Notes under the pieces: generated by a model | Seen by the model: the letters and a program-made list of their open reading frames with translations, nothing else | What the model was told of the DNA's origin: nothing | Databases searched by the model: none | NCBI RefSeq assembly: GCF_900070325.1 | Contig: NZ_LN879430.1 | Location: forward strand, 705,001-769,000 | Source: Herbinix luporum | GTDB lineage: Bacteria; Bacillota; Clostridia; Lachnospirales; Lachnospiraceae | Reading direction: 5' to 3' | Length of the DNA stretch: 64,000 nucleotides | In this document: piece after piece, positions 56,896 to 64,000 of the stretch | Numbering within the stretch: position 1 is the first letter of the stretch | Layout: every line of letters begins with the position of its first letter | Translations under genes and position numbers: made by a program

Positions 56896-57630
56896 TCACT
56901 CACTTTTTTCATCGGATTTGTTACTATCATCATATGACGGTGTATCAAAAAGCATTCTAAGGTTTTCATATGTTTCCATTTGTTCGGGAGGAATCATGGC
57001 CTTAAGTGTTTCATATATATTGTTATAGTCACTTCTTGAGTTTTCTTTATTATTTTTTTCATTAATAATATTATCAGTATCTTTATCCTCAGTATTTTCA
57101 TCCTCAGTATTTTCATCCTGTGAAGGTATGTTATTATCATGATCTTGGTTTTCTTCAGTTATGTTTTCTTTTTGGTCAAATATGGAGCTAATATCCACAT
57201 TATCTCCTAATATAGTAGAAAAATCAAAGCCTGTAAAATTATTCATAATATTACCGGTATCATTGTCGCAGGCCTCATCCTTAGGGTCATTAAATCCCTC
57301 CATGGCATTCATAACTTCCATGTATGAATTATACATTTCGAATATTTTTTTTGCTTGAAATATATTAAGAAGTTTATCTACTAAAACCCTTTCTTCCTTA
57401 TTACATTTGGGTTTAATATTCTTTAATAGAGCTTCTAAATCAACCTTTTCATTATTAAAGCCACAGGCAGTTATATCATTTGTCTTAAAGTTTTGTATGC
57501 AAATAATTAGCTCGTAAAATTTTACGAACAAATCCAGGACCAACTTTGCCTTTCCTTCCACATAGGGAAGGGCGGTATTTAACAGTTCCGCCGTATGAAG
57601 TAAACCATCTTCTGCCATAGCTTCTCCCAT
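56896..57630 (-). CDS. hypothetical acidic protein (244 aa)
   Basis: The N-terminal 120 aa are mostly helical (LLHTAELLNTALPYVEGKAKLVLDL ... KKIFEMYNSYMEVMNAMEG). The middle (about 125-205) is very acidic and low-complexity, with repeated EDENTEDKDTD units. The C-terminus ends in PPEQMETYENLRMLFDTPSYDDSN, a short conserved-looking motif. There is no signal peptide or membrane segment. The DNA repeat behind the EDENTED unit is a 15-base tandem at about 57085-57115. Function is unknown. It probably forms an operon with the 89-aa protein. Confidence 0.65.
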   Translation of the reverse strand: MGEAMAEDGLLHTAELLNTALPYVEGKAKLVLDLFVKFYELIICIQNFKTNDITACGFNNEKVDLEALLKNIKPKCNKEERVLVDKLLNIFQAKKIFEMYNSYMEVMNAMEGFNDPKDEACDNDTGNIMNNFTGFDFSTILGDNVDISSIFDQKENITEENQDHDNNIPSQDENTEDENTEDKDTDNIINEKNNKENSRSDYNNIYETLKAMIPPEQMETYENLRMLFDTPSYDDSNKSDEKSE

Positions 57631-57690
57631 CGGATGTATTCATTATAGTATATTCATGTCTGTTACAATCATGCAAGGGAACTTTTTTAG

Positions 57691-57740
57691 ATATTTAAAG
57701 GGGATACCGGTATAATAGACCGATATCCCCCTTTAAATAT
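57691..57740. terminator. large hairpin downstream of luxS
   Basis: ATATTTAAAGGGGATACCGGT pairs, with one or two mismatches, with ACCGATATCCCC and CTTTAAATAT. On the minus strand it lies 15 bases after the luxS stop and acts as its terminator. Confidence 0.8.
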
Positions 57741-57756
57741 AATTAAGTTTTAAGTC

Positions 57757-58236
57757 TTATATAGGATAGTTTAAATGTTCATCATCAATATTATATAGAA
57801 CTTTATCCAGATAATCCTTGGCATATTGTTTGGCTTTATCCAGATTCATATCTGAATAATTACCACAATTTATGGCTGTGGCCCCGGGGATATCCCCTTC
57901 AAAATCACGAATAAACTCAAACATTTCGGTAATCAAGGGGACTATATCCTTGGACTTATATTCTCCCCCAAGTAGAAGATAAAAACCTGTTCTACAGCCC
58001 ATAGGGCCAAAGTATATGGTTTTGTCTCCATATTTCTCATGATTTCTTAGATAGGTGGCTCCTAAGTGTTCAATTGTATGAATCTCACCGGTTCCCATAA
58101 CAGGCTCCCGGTTAGGTTTTGTTATACGAAGGTCAAAGGTTGTTATAATTTCTTTCCCCAGCATATCTTTTCTTGATACATAGATACCGGGTAACAATCT
58201 TATATGATCAATGGTAAAACTGGCTATTTGCTTCAT
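57757..58236 (-). CDS. luxS: S-ribosylhomocysteine lyase (autoinducer-2 synthase)
   Basis: A 159-aa iron-dependent enzyme that cleaves S-ribosylhomocysteine into homocysteine and DPD, the precursor of autoinducer-2. Metal ligands are in HTIEHLGATYLR (HXXEH, about 54-58) and the Cys of NCGNYSDM (about 126). FGPMGCRTGFYLLL (about 77-90) is the conserved Cys region. I chose ATG 58236 (MKQIASFTIDHIRLLPG) because GAGG lies about 9 bases before it. No pfs/mtnN gene is adjacent. The gene is followed by a large hairpin. Confidence 0.97.
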   Translation of the reverse strand: MKQIASFTIDHIRLLPGIYVSRKDMLGKEIITTFDLRITKPNREPVMGTGEIHTIEHLGATYLRNHEKYGDKTIYFGPMGCRTGFYLLLGGEYKSKDIVPLITEMFEFIRDFEGDIPGATAINCGNYSDMNLDKAKQYAKDYLDKVLYNIDDEHLNYPI

Positions 58237-58452
58237 AATCATCATCCTCACAATACTACTGTAAATTTTATTTAGAAATTATATTTTTAAACTATACATA
58301 TATATTAAACCAGCAACCGGCATTAGTCTAGATAATTTAAGTAATTTAAAACATTTTAATATTATTATATATCATTGTTTTATTAATAGTAATAGCCTAA
58401 AATTATATGGTAAAATATTTTTATAGGCCAAAGCAAGAAGGAGGAAATAGGT

Positions 58453-59775
58453 ATGGTTAAAATAGCTTTTTTAGGGGCCGGTAGTACAGTTTTTGCCAGA
58501 AATGTATTAGGAGACTGTATGTGTACCCCTTGTCTGCAGGATGCGGAAATTGCCTTGTATGATATTGATGGCAAAAGACTGGAAGAATCAGAAATTATAC
58601 TTAAGGCAATAAATAAAAACATAAATTCTTCCAGAGCAAAAATATATACATATTTAGGTGAAGATAAAAGAAAAGATGCACTAAGAAATGCAGATTTTGT
58701 AGTTAACGCAATTCAGGTTGGGGGATATGATCCATGTACCATTATTGATTTTGAAATACCTAAAAAATATGGTTTAAGACAGACCATAGCCGATACATTG
58801 GGAATTGGGGGAATAATGAGGGGCTTAAGGACAATTCCTGTTATGAGAGACATTGCCAGGGATATGGAAGAAGTCTGTCCAAATGCCTTACTTTTAAACT
58901 ATACTAATCCCATGTCAATATTGACCGGGTACATGCTAAGATATACTAAAGTACGGACCGTCGGTTTATGTCACAGTGTGCAAATCTGTTCTCGTGATCT
59001 GCTTAAGGGCCTGGGTATGGAAGATAAGCTAGAGGGCCGTAGTGAGCTTATTGCCGGAATTAATCATATGGCATGGCTTTTAGAGATAAAGGATAAGGAG
59101 GGCAATGATCTTTATCCCGAGATTAGAAAGCGGGCTATTATAAAGAATAGCAATGAGAAGCATCATGATATGGTTAGGTATGAATATATCAAACATCTGG
59201 GTTATTATTGTACAGAATCCAGTGAGCATAACGCAGAATATAATCCATTTTTTATAAAATCCAAATATCCGGAATTAATCGAAAGATTTAATATTCCTCT
59301 AGACGAATATCCAAGAAGATGTGTAAATCAGATTGAAGGGTGGGAAGAGGAGAAAAACAAGATCTTACAGGACGGTAAAATCACCCATGAAAGAAGCAGG
59401 GAATATGCTTCTTATATTATGGAAGCTATAATTACTAATAAGCCAATTAAGATAGGGGGAAATGTTTTAAATACAGGATTAATTGATAATCTGCCCTCTG
59501 AAGCATGCGTAGAGGTTCCCTGCTTAGTTGATGGCAACGGAATTTCACCATGCCATGTGGGAAGGCTGCCGGTACAATTGGCTGCTATGAATATGACTAA
59601 TATAAATGTTCATCTTTTAACCATAGAAGCCGCCCATACAAAGAGCAGGGAAAAAATATATCAGGCAGCCATGTTAGATCCCCATACTGCAGCAGAGTTG
59701 TCTATTGATGATATTGTGAAAATGTGCGATGAGATGATTAAGGCCCATGGAGAATATATGAAAGATTATATTTAA
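58453..59775 (+). CDS. GH4 NAD-dependent alpha-galactosidase/alpha-glucosidase (MelA-like)
   Basis: A 440-aa glycosidase of family GH4, which uses NAD+ and Mn2+ in a redox-elimination mechanism. The dinucleotide fold KIAFLGAGSTVFARNVLGD (about 3-21), YTNPMSILTGYMLR (about 154-167), GLCHSVQ (metal Cys/His, about 175-181) and INHMAWLLE (about 199-207) match MelA-type enzymes. It acts inside the cell on alpha-galactosides such as melibiose or on alpha-glucosides; MelA is most likely from the N-terminal pattern. It is a single gene behind GGAGG, with a terminator after it and no transporter next to it. Confidence 0.9.
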   Translation: MVKIAFLGAGSTVFARNVLGDCMCTPCLQDAEIALYDIDGKRLEESEIILKAINKNINSSRAKIYTYLGEDKRKDALRNADFVVNAIQVGGYDPCTIIDFEIPKKYGLRQTIADTLGIGGIMRGLRTIPVMRDIARDMEEVCPNALLLNYTNPMSILTGYMLRYTKVRTVGLCHSVQICSRDLLKGLGMEDKLEGRSELIAGINHMAWLLEIKDKEGNDLYPEIRKRAIIKNSNEKHHDMVRYEYIKHLGYYCTESSEHNAEYNPFFIKSKYPELIERFNIPLDEYPRRCVNQIEGWEEEKNKILQDGKITHERSREYASYIMEAIITNKPIKIGGNVLNTGLIDNLPSEACVEVPCLVDGNGISPCHVGRLPVQLAAMNMTNINVHLLTIEAAHTKSREKIYQAAMLDPHTAAELSIDDIVKMCDEMIKAHGEYMKDYI

Positions 59776-59791
59776 TATATAAGAGAAGCAT

Positions 59792-59822
59792 AAGGGGTGA
59801 AAAATATCTTTCACCCTTTTGC
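59792..59822 (+). terminator. Rho-independent terminator
   Basis: AAGGGGTGAAA and TTTCACCCTTTT pair (one bulged G) around a 6-base loop, with T after it. It ends the GH4 gene. Confidence 0.8.
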
Positions 59823-59962
59823 TTTCTATGAAGGTTGACAATATAGCTTAAATTAGGCATTATATATCAATGAAGATTATTTTACTACACATATAAACTT
59901 TGATTATAATAACTATTTAAATGGATATAGATATAATCATTAGAAAGGTAAGGATAAACTAA

Positions 59963-60589
59963 ATGTACGATAGTATAATATTTGACTTGGACGGAACTTT
60001 ATGGGATTCAACTAAGGAGGTTGCTAAAGCCTGGACCGAAGTAAAGAACAAATATCCTGAGGTAAAGGATGAAATTACTGCTGACAAACTAAAAGGTTTA
60101 TTTGGCCAATTACTTGAGGACATAGGAATCCAACTATTTCAAAGTGTATCTAAGGAGAAGGCTATAGAGCTTATTCGTCAGTGCTGCGAGTATGAGAATG
60201 AGTATTTGGCTAAACATGGTGCCGATTTATATCCGGGAATAGAAGAGCTTATTATAAAGCTTCATAAAAAATACAAACTTTTCATTGTAAGTAATTGTCA
60301 AGAAGGCTATATTCAGTGTTTCTTTAAAGTTTATCCCCAGCTTGAAAAATATTTTACAGATTATGAATATCCGGGTAGATCCGGGAAAGCCAAGGCCGAT
60401 AATATAAAGATGGTTATTGAAAGAAATAATCTAAAAAACCCTGTATATGTAGGAGATACTGCAGGAGATGCTAAGGCTGCAAAGCTGGCCGGGGTACCTT
60501 TTATATATGCCAGATATGGTTTTGGACAGGTGGAAGAATATGATGATTTTATAGATAAACCCCTAGATCTTTTAGAAAAATTAAAATAG
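59963..60589 (+). CDS. HAD-superfamily phosphatase (phosphoglycolate phosphatase-like)
   Basis: A 208-aa phosphatase of the Gph/PgmB-type HAD group. Motif I is IIFDLDGTLWDST (nucleophile Asp about 8), motif II FIVSNCQ (about 111), motif III Lys in SGKAKADN and motif IV VYVGDTAGDAKAAKLAG (about 174-190). A helical cap (about 17-85) sits between motifs I and II. It removes phosphate from small phosphoesters; the exact substrate is open. It is 88 bases upstream of trpS, with AGAAAGG before the ATG. Confidence 0.9.
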   Translation: MYDSIIFDLDGTLWDSTKEVAKAWTEVKNKYPEVKDEITADKLKGLFGQLLEDIGIQLFQSVSKEKAIELIRQCCEYENEYLAKHGADLYPGIEELIIKLHKKYKLFIVSNCQEGYIQCFFKVYPQLEKYFTDYEYPGRSGKAKADNIKMVIERNNLKNPVYVGDTAGDAKAAKLAGVPFIYARYGFGQVEEYDDFIDKPLDLLEKLK

Positions 60590-60679
60590 TAAGGATTGAC
60601 ATTTTGGGTCTTTATTAATATATTTGAATGAGAATATCAAAAGATAATAGTAAAAAATAAGCGAATTGGATGTGGTGTG

Positions 60680-61684
60680 ATGTTAAACGGAAAGAAATCA
60701 TTATTTTCAGGTATGCAGGCTACCGGTACCTTACAACTGGGTAATTACCTGGGAGCCTTAAGAAACTGGGTTGAATTTGAAGATGAATATGAATGTTTTT
60801 ATTGTGTAGTGGATATGCATTCCATAACCGTAAGACAAAATCCGGCAGAGCTTAGGAAAAAAGCCAGAGCTCTTCTTACTTTATATATTGCTGCAGGTTT
60901 AGACCCGGAAAAGAACTGTATCTATTACCAGTCCCATGTTCCTGCCCATGCGGAACTTAGTTGGATTTTAAATTGCTTTACCTATATGGGAGAACTTTCT
61001 CGTATGACCCAATATAAGGATAAAGCAGCTAAACATGCTGAAAATATTAATGCCGGTTTGTTTACATATCCGGTTTTAATGGCTGCTGATATATTATTGT
61101 TTCAGTCAGATATAGTTCCTGTAGGAGATGACCAGAAGCAGCATATCGAGCTTACCAGAGATATTGCTCAAAGATTTAATAATTTGTATGGAGAAGTATT
61201 TACTATCCCTGAGCCATATATTAAGAAGACAGGGGCCAGGATTATGAGTCTTCAAGAGCCCACAAAGAAGATGTCAAAATCCGATGAAAATCCCAATGCC
61301 AGTATATTTCTTTTGGATGATACCGATACTATAATTAGGAAATTTAAGAAGGCAGTTACAGATTCAGATAATGAAATCCGCCATTCTAAAGATAAACCCG
61401 GTATCAGTAACTTAATTGAAATTTACACAATTGCCAGCGGTAAGACCATAGCTGAAACCGAGAAGGAATTTGAAGGAAAAGGTTACGGTGAATTTAAGAT
61501 GGCTGTTGGGGAAGCGGTAGCAGCCATGCTAAAGCCTATTCAGGATAGATTTGAAGAACTTAGTAAAGATAAGGCTTATATAGACCAAATAATAAAGAAT
61601 AACGGGGAAAAGGCTCAGTATTTTGCTAACAAGACCTTAAGAAAGGTGCAAAAGAAGGTAGGCTTTCCTGAAAGAATCAGATAA
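60680..61684 (+). CDS. trpS: tryptophanyl-tRNA synthetase
   Basis: A 334-aa class I synthetase charging tryptophan. The HIGH-like motif is GTLQLGNYLGALRNW (about 15-29) and KMSKS is KKMSKSDEN (about 198-206). ATG 60680 is chosen; a GTG 3 bases upstream is an equal alternative, with GGATGTGG nearby. The usual length is about 330 residues. No T-box or leader peptide precedes it within about 90 bases. The hydroxyacid dehydrogenase gene follows 16 bases later, so they form one transcript. Confidence 0.96.
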   Translation: MLNGKKSLFSGMQATGTLQLGNYLGALRNWVEFEDEYECFYCVVDMHSITVRQNPAELRKKARALLTLYIAAGLDPEKNCIYYQSHVPAHAELSWILNCFTYMGELSRMTQYKDKAAKHAENINAGLFTYPVLMAADILLFQSDIVPVGDDQKQHIELTRDIAQRFNNLYGEVFTIPEPYIKKTGARIMSLQEPTKKMSKSDENPNASIFLLDDTDTIIRKFKKAVTDSDNEIRHSKDKPGISNLIEIYTIASGKTIAETEKEFEGKGYGEFKMAVGEAVAAMLKPIQDRFEELSKDKAYIDQIIKNNGEKAQYFANKTLRKVQKKVGFPERIR

Positions 61685-61700
61685 ATGTAGGTGACATAAT

Positions 61701-62657
61701 ATGAAAATTGTTTTTTTAGAAACTGATACCTTGGGAAGTGATGTTAACCTAGACCGGTTTAATACCCTGGGAGAGGTTATAAAGTATCCCAATACTACAG
61801 CTAAAGAGGTACCCCAAAGGATAAAGGATGCAGATATTATTATTGTTAATAAGGTAGCTATGAATGAAGAGACTTTATCCGGTGCCGACAACTTAAAACT
61901 TATTTGCCTAACTGCTACAGGTACCAATATAGTTGACTTTGAATATACAAATTCAAGGAATATTACAGTTACAAATGTTAAAGGATATTCTACACAGTCT
62001 GTAATCCAGCATACATTTGCCCTTTTCTTCTATTTGTATGAGAAATTAAGCTATTATGACCAATTTGTAAAATCAGGAGAATATATCCGTTCCGATATAT
62101 TTAGCCATTTTGATAAGAAATTTCACGAACTTTATGGCAAGACTTGGGGTATTATAGGTCTTGGAGAGATTGGCAGAGGTGTTGGCTTAATCGCAAAATT
62201 ATTTGGCTGTAAGGTAATTTATTATTCCACCTCCGGCAAAAATAATAATGAAGATTTTCAAAGAGTGGATATGGATACCTTACTAAAAGAATCAGATGTA
62301 ATTTCTATTCATGCTCCTTTAAATAAGGCAACCATGGATTTGATAGGAGAAGAAGAACTGAAAAAAATGAAGCCCAGTGCTATACTTCTAAATCTTGGCA
62401 GGGGACCCATAATTAATGAAGAGGCTTTAGCAAAAGCCTTAAAAAAAGATTGGATAGCAGGGGCTGGTCTTGATGTACTTACCATAGAGCCCATGGCAGA
62501 GTCAAATCCCCTATTTGAAATTAAAGACAGCACAAAGCTTATAATTACTCCTCATATTGCTTGGGCAACCGTAGAGGCAAGGCAGAGGGTAACTGATGAA
62601 GTCTATAAAAATATAATAGCTTACTTAAATGGTGAAGAAAGAAATGTAGTTAGATAA
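61701..62657 (+). CDS. NAD-dependent D-2-hydroxyacid dehydrogenase
   Basis: A 318-aa dehydrogenase interconverting D-2-hydroxyacids and 2-oxoacids. The Rossmann motif is WGIIGLGEIGRGVGLIAKLFGCKVI (about 150-174). The catalytic triad fits Arg in LNLGRGPIINEEAL (about 236), Glu in DVLTIEP (about 265) and His in ITPHIAWAT (about 281). The substrate may be glycerate/hydroxypyruvate, lactate or another acid. The spacing of only 16 bases after trpS implies co-transcription, although the functional link is unclear. A very strong terminator ends the unit. Confidence 0.93.
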   Translation: MKIVFLETDTLGSDVNLDRFNTLGEVIKYPNTTAKEVPQRIKDADIIIVNKVAMNEETLSGADNLKLICLTATGTNIVDFEYTNSRNITVTNVKGYSTQSVIQHTFALFFYLYEKLSYYDQFVKSGEYIRSDIFSHFDKKFHELYGKTWGIIGLGEIGRGVGLIAKLFGCKVIYYSTSGKNNNEDFQRVDMDTLLKESDVISIHAPLNKATMDLIGEEELKKMKPSAILLNLGRGPIINEEALAKALKKDWIAGAGLDVLTIEPMAESNPLFEIKDSTKLIITPHIAWATVEARQRVTDEVYKNIIAYLNGEERNVVR

Positions 62658-62660
62658 ATA

Positions 62661-62708
62661 GAAAACCCATTTAGACTGATTGTAAGGTTAGTCTAAATGG
62701 GTTTTTTC
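62661..62708 (+). terminator. strong terminator
   Basis: AACCCATTTAGACT and AGTCTAAATGGGTT (14 bp) with an 11-12 base loop are followed by TTTTTCC. It ends the trpS-dehydrogenase transcript and may also serve the converging membrane gene. Confidence 0.9.
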
Positions 62709-64000
62709 CTAATCAACTTTATTAAAGCTTAAATTATCCTTTAGTAATTTTTTGGCTTTCATGTAAGAGTAGTTATAATTACGAATATCTTTTGTATCTG
62801 ATATTAAAGGCTTGCAATATTTGTCTATTTGGTAAAGATTCCTACTATCATTATGTTTTTCTAATAGGGGCACTACAAGAGTCGCCGCATCATAAGATAG
62901 GTCTGTTGTAAGAAAGTAAATATCTTCGCTTTCTAATTCATTAGTATCAGTATGGGCAAGGAAGTATTTTGCTATATAATAATCCGGTTTACTAAAAGAA
63001 AAGATTAGATAGCAAATTGAAATTACCACTACACAGTACTTAAAAAGAGGAAAAGTTTTATTATATAAGGACAGTACAATTCCCGCCAAAAGTAAGGAAT
63101 CTATCAGTAAAAATAATAGTACAAGGAGTCTAAGAAATGTCAAATGATAAGCCCCTATATATAAAATCATCCTATAGGTGGCAGAGGCTATCATAATATA
63201 GCTACAGGCTGTGATTGCAGTAAGTATGCCCTTTAAAAATTTATTTTCTTCAAAAACATTTTCACATATAAGAATTAAAGTAATATTAAAGCCGGTCACC
63301 GTAAGTAGTTCAAAAAACCCTTGTCTAGCGTAATCTGCATAGGTAAATTCCTTTGGTAGTACAAATATGCCTCCTGCAAAGAGGTAAAATATCTGAATTC
63401 CACAAAAAAGAGCATAGGATAAAAGCAGTAGACTAGATATTGTAATTCCTATGGTTGGACTGGCTTTTGTTTTTTCCTTTACTGTGACAGCAGTTTCTTT
63501 AGTTACCCCATACAGCAAGCAGTAACATACAAGGGTTCCGAGAATAATCTTTATTATAATTCTATAAAAGTCACGATATAAAAGCCATTCAAACATGGAT
63601 TTTGCTATTTTACCATATAACATGTCTGCACTGGATAAAAGTGCTGTTGTTATTACCATTAATGGTATTGCTATCATACATCCGATCAAGATATTTCTAA
63701 ATTTATCATTTTTTATTATTTTTTTATCCTTAACAAAGCGATTCCCCTCTACAAAGATTAATCCTATTGAAGATATGGCTTTAAAGGGAAGTAATAGTAT
63801 ATTTTTTATATTATCAAAAAAGCCTAAGGATTTTCTTTCTGATAACAATTGGATTAAGCTGGTATCTAATAATAGTAGTATACCTATATTATTTAAAAAC
63901 TGCAGTTTCCAGCTGGATGTAAGTACATTGGATAAGCTAAGTAGTATGGAAGTAATTAAGCAAAACAAAACCCATTTTGTAAAAGATATATTTAGTTTTT
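62709..64000 (-). CDS. DUF4173/DUF4153-like multi-pass membrane protein (5' end beyond window)
   Basis: The frame is open from the stop at 62709 to the right edge of the window, so the N-terminus is outside. The visible 430 residues hold at least nine hydrophobic segments, with a soluble tail of about 90 aa (NELESEDIYFLTTDLSYDAATLVVPLLEKH). The pattern, including SSADMLYGKIAKSM and FVLPKEFTYADYARQGFFELLTVTGFN, matches what I remember of the DUF4173 group of Firmicutes membrane proteins. Function is unknown. A TTG at 63968 is the first possible in-window start but is not convincing. Confidence 0.75.
   Translation of the reverse strand, partial: KLNISFTKWVLFCLITSILLSLSNVLTSSWKLQFLNNIGILLLLDTSLIQLLSERKSLGFFDNIKNILLLPFKAISSIGLIFVEGNRFVKDKKIIKNDKFRNILIGCMIAIPLMVITTALLSSADMLYGKIAKSMFEWLLYRDFYRIIIKIILGTLVCYCLLYGVTKETAVTVKEKTKASPTIGITISSLLLLSYALFCGIQIFYLFAGGIFVLPKEFTYADYARQGFFELLTVTGFNITLILICENVFEENKFLKGILTAITACSYIMIASATYRMILYIGAYHLTFLRLLVLLFLLIDSLLLAGIVLSLYNKTFPLFKYCVVVISICYLIFSFSKPDYYIAKYFLAHTDTNELESEDIYFLTTDLSYDAATLVVPLLEKHNDSRNLYQIDKYCKPLISDTKDIRNYNYSYMKAKKLLKDNLSFNKVD

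Noticed and set aside
57085..57115. 15-base tandem repeat considered as a CRISPR-like or VNTR element
   Set aside because: Only about two units, no spacers, in frame with the EDENTED protein repeat.
58260..58452. Possible riboswitch before the GH4 gene
   Set aside because: AT-rich with no convincing stem or known riboswitch core.

Overview
The window is AT-rich, Gram-positive DNA with strong Shine-Dalgarno sites (AAGGAGG type), many Rho-independent terminators and a T-box leader. It carries a sporulation-type LysM/GH18 protein, xylanases and clostridial ABC systems. Together these point to an anaerobic, plant-fibre-degrading clostridium, most likely Lachnospiraceae (Herbinix/Lachnoclostridium-like). 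The genus is inference; no database search was possible.

Layout. 1-635 is the 3' end of a 23S rRNA gene with no 5S gene after it. 1.3-5.0 kb (minus strand) is a small, decaying RiPP locus: an intact Cys-rich, sactipeptide-like precursor with almost no leader, an ABC exporter pair, a maturase broken into an N-terminal recognition-like piece and a C-terminal radical SAM/SPASM piece, and a transposase fragment fused to the first two codons of what looks like a second precursor copy. 5.0-9.3 kb holds small hypothetical genes and gene fragments plus a chemotaxis receptor. 9.4-11.5 kb is a large secreted GH10 xylanase.

11.7-25.7 kb is an alpha-glucan region: a LacI-type regulator divergent from malQ, glycogen/maltodextrin phosphorylase, a sugar-binding lipoprotein, two permeases, a GH13 lipoprotein amylase and, after a metallophosphoesterase, a GH13 alpha-glucosidase. 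Extracellular amylase frees oligosaccharides, the ABC importer takes them up (its ATPase is not encoded here), and malQ, phosphorylase and alpha-glucosidase convert them to glucose and glucose-1-phosphate. Two candidate LacI operators lie in the divergent promoter region.

25.8-34.0 kb is mixed: cyclase, rpiA, a MacB-like ABC protein, an alpha/alpha-toroid protein, an MBL hydrolase, a MerR regulator with a typical 19-bp-spacer promoter, and a GNAT acetyltransferase. 34.4-42.9 kb has a GH11-CBM36 xylanase, a tiny lipoprotein-like gene behind a perfect consensus promoter with operator-like sites, a CNNM/HlyC-type protein, a phospholipase C-like protein, a flavin reductase, a LysM-GH18 protein, a lipoprotein GH10 xylanase and signal peptidase I.

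43-64 kb is mostly housekeeping: argH, an M32 carboxypeptidase, enolase (with a Rex/Crp-like palindrome upstream), a calcium-type P-ATPase, a MATE exporter, a DedA protein, leuS with its T-box, a phosphatidyltransferase, two unknown genes, luxS, a GH4 galactosidase/glucosidase, a HAD phosphatase, trpS, a hydroxyacid dehydrogenase and a membrane protein cut by the window end.
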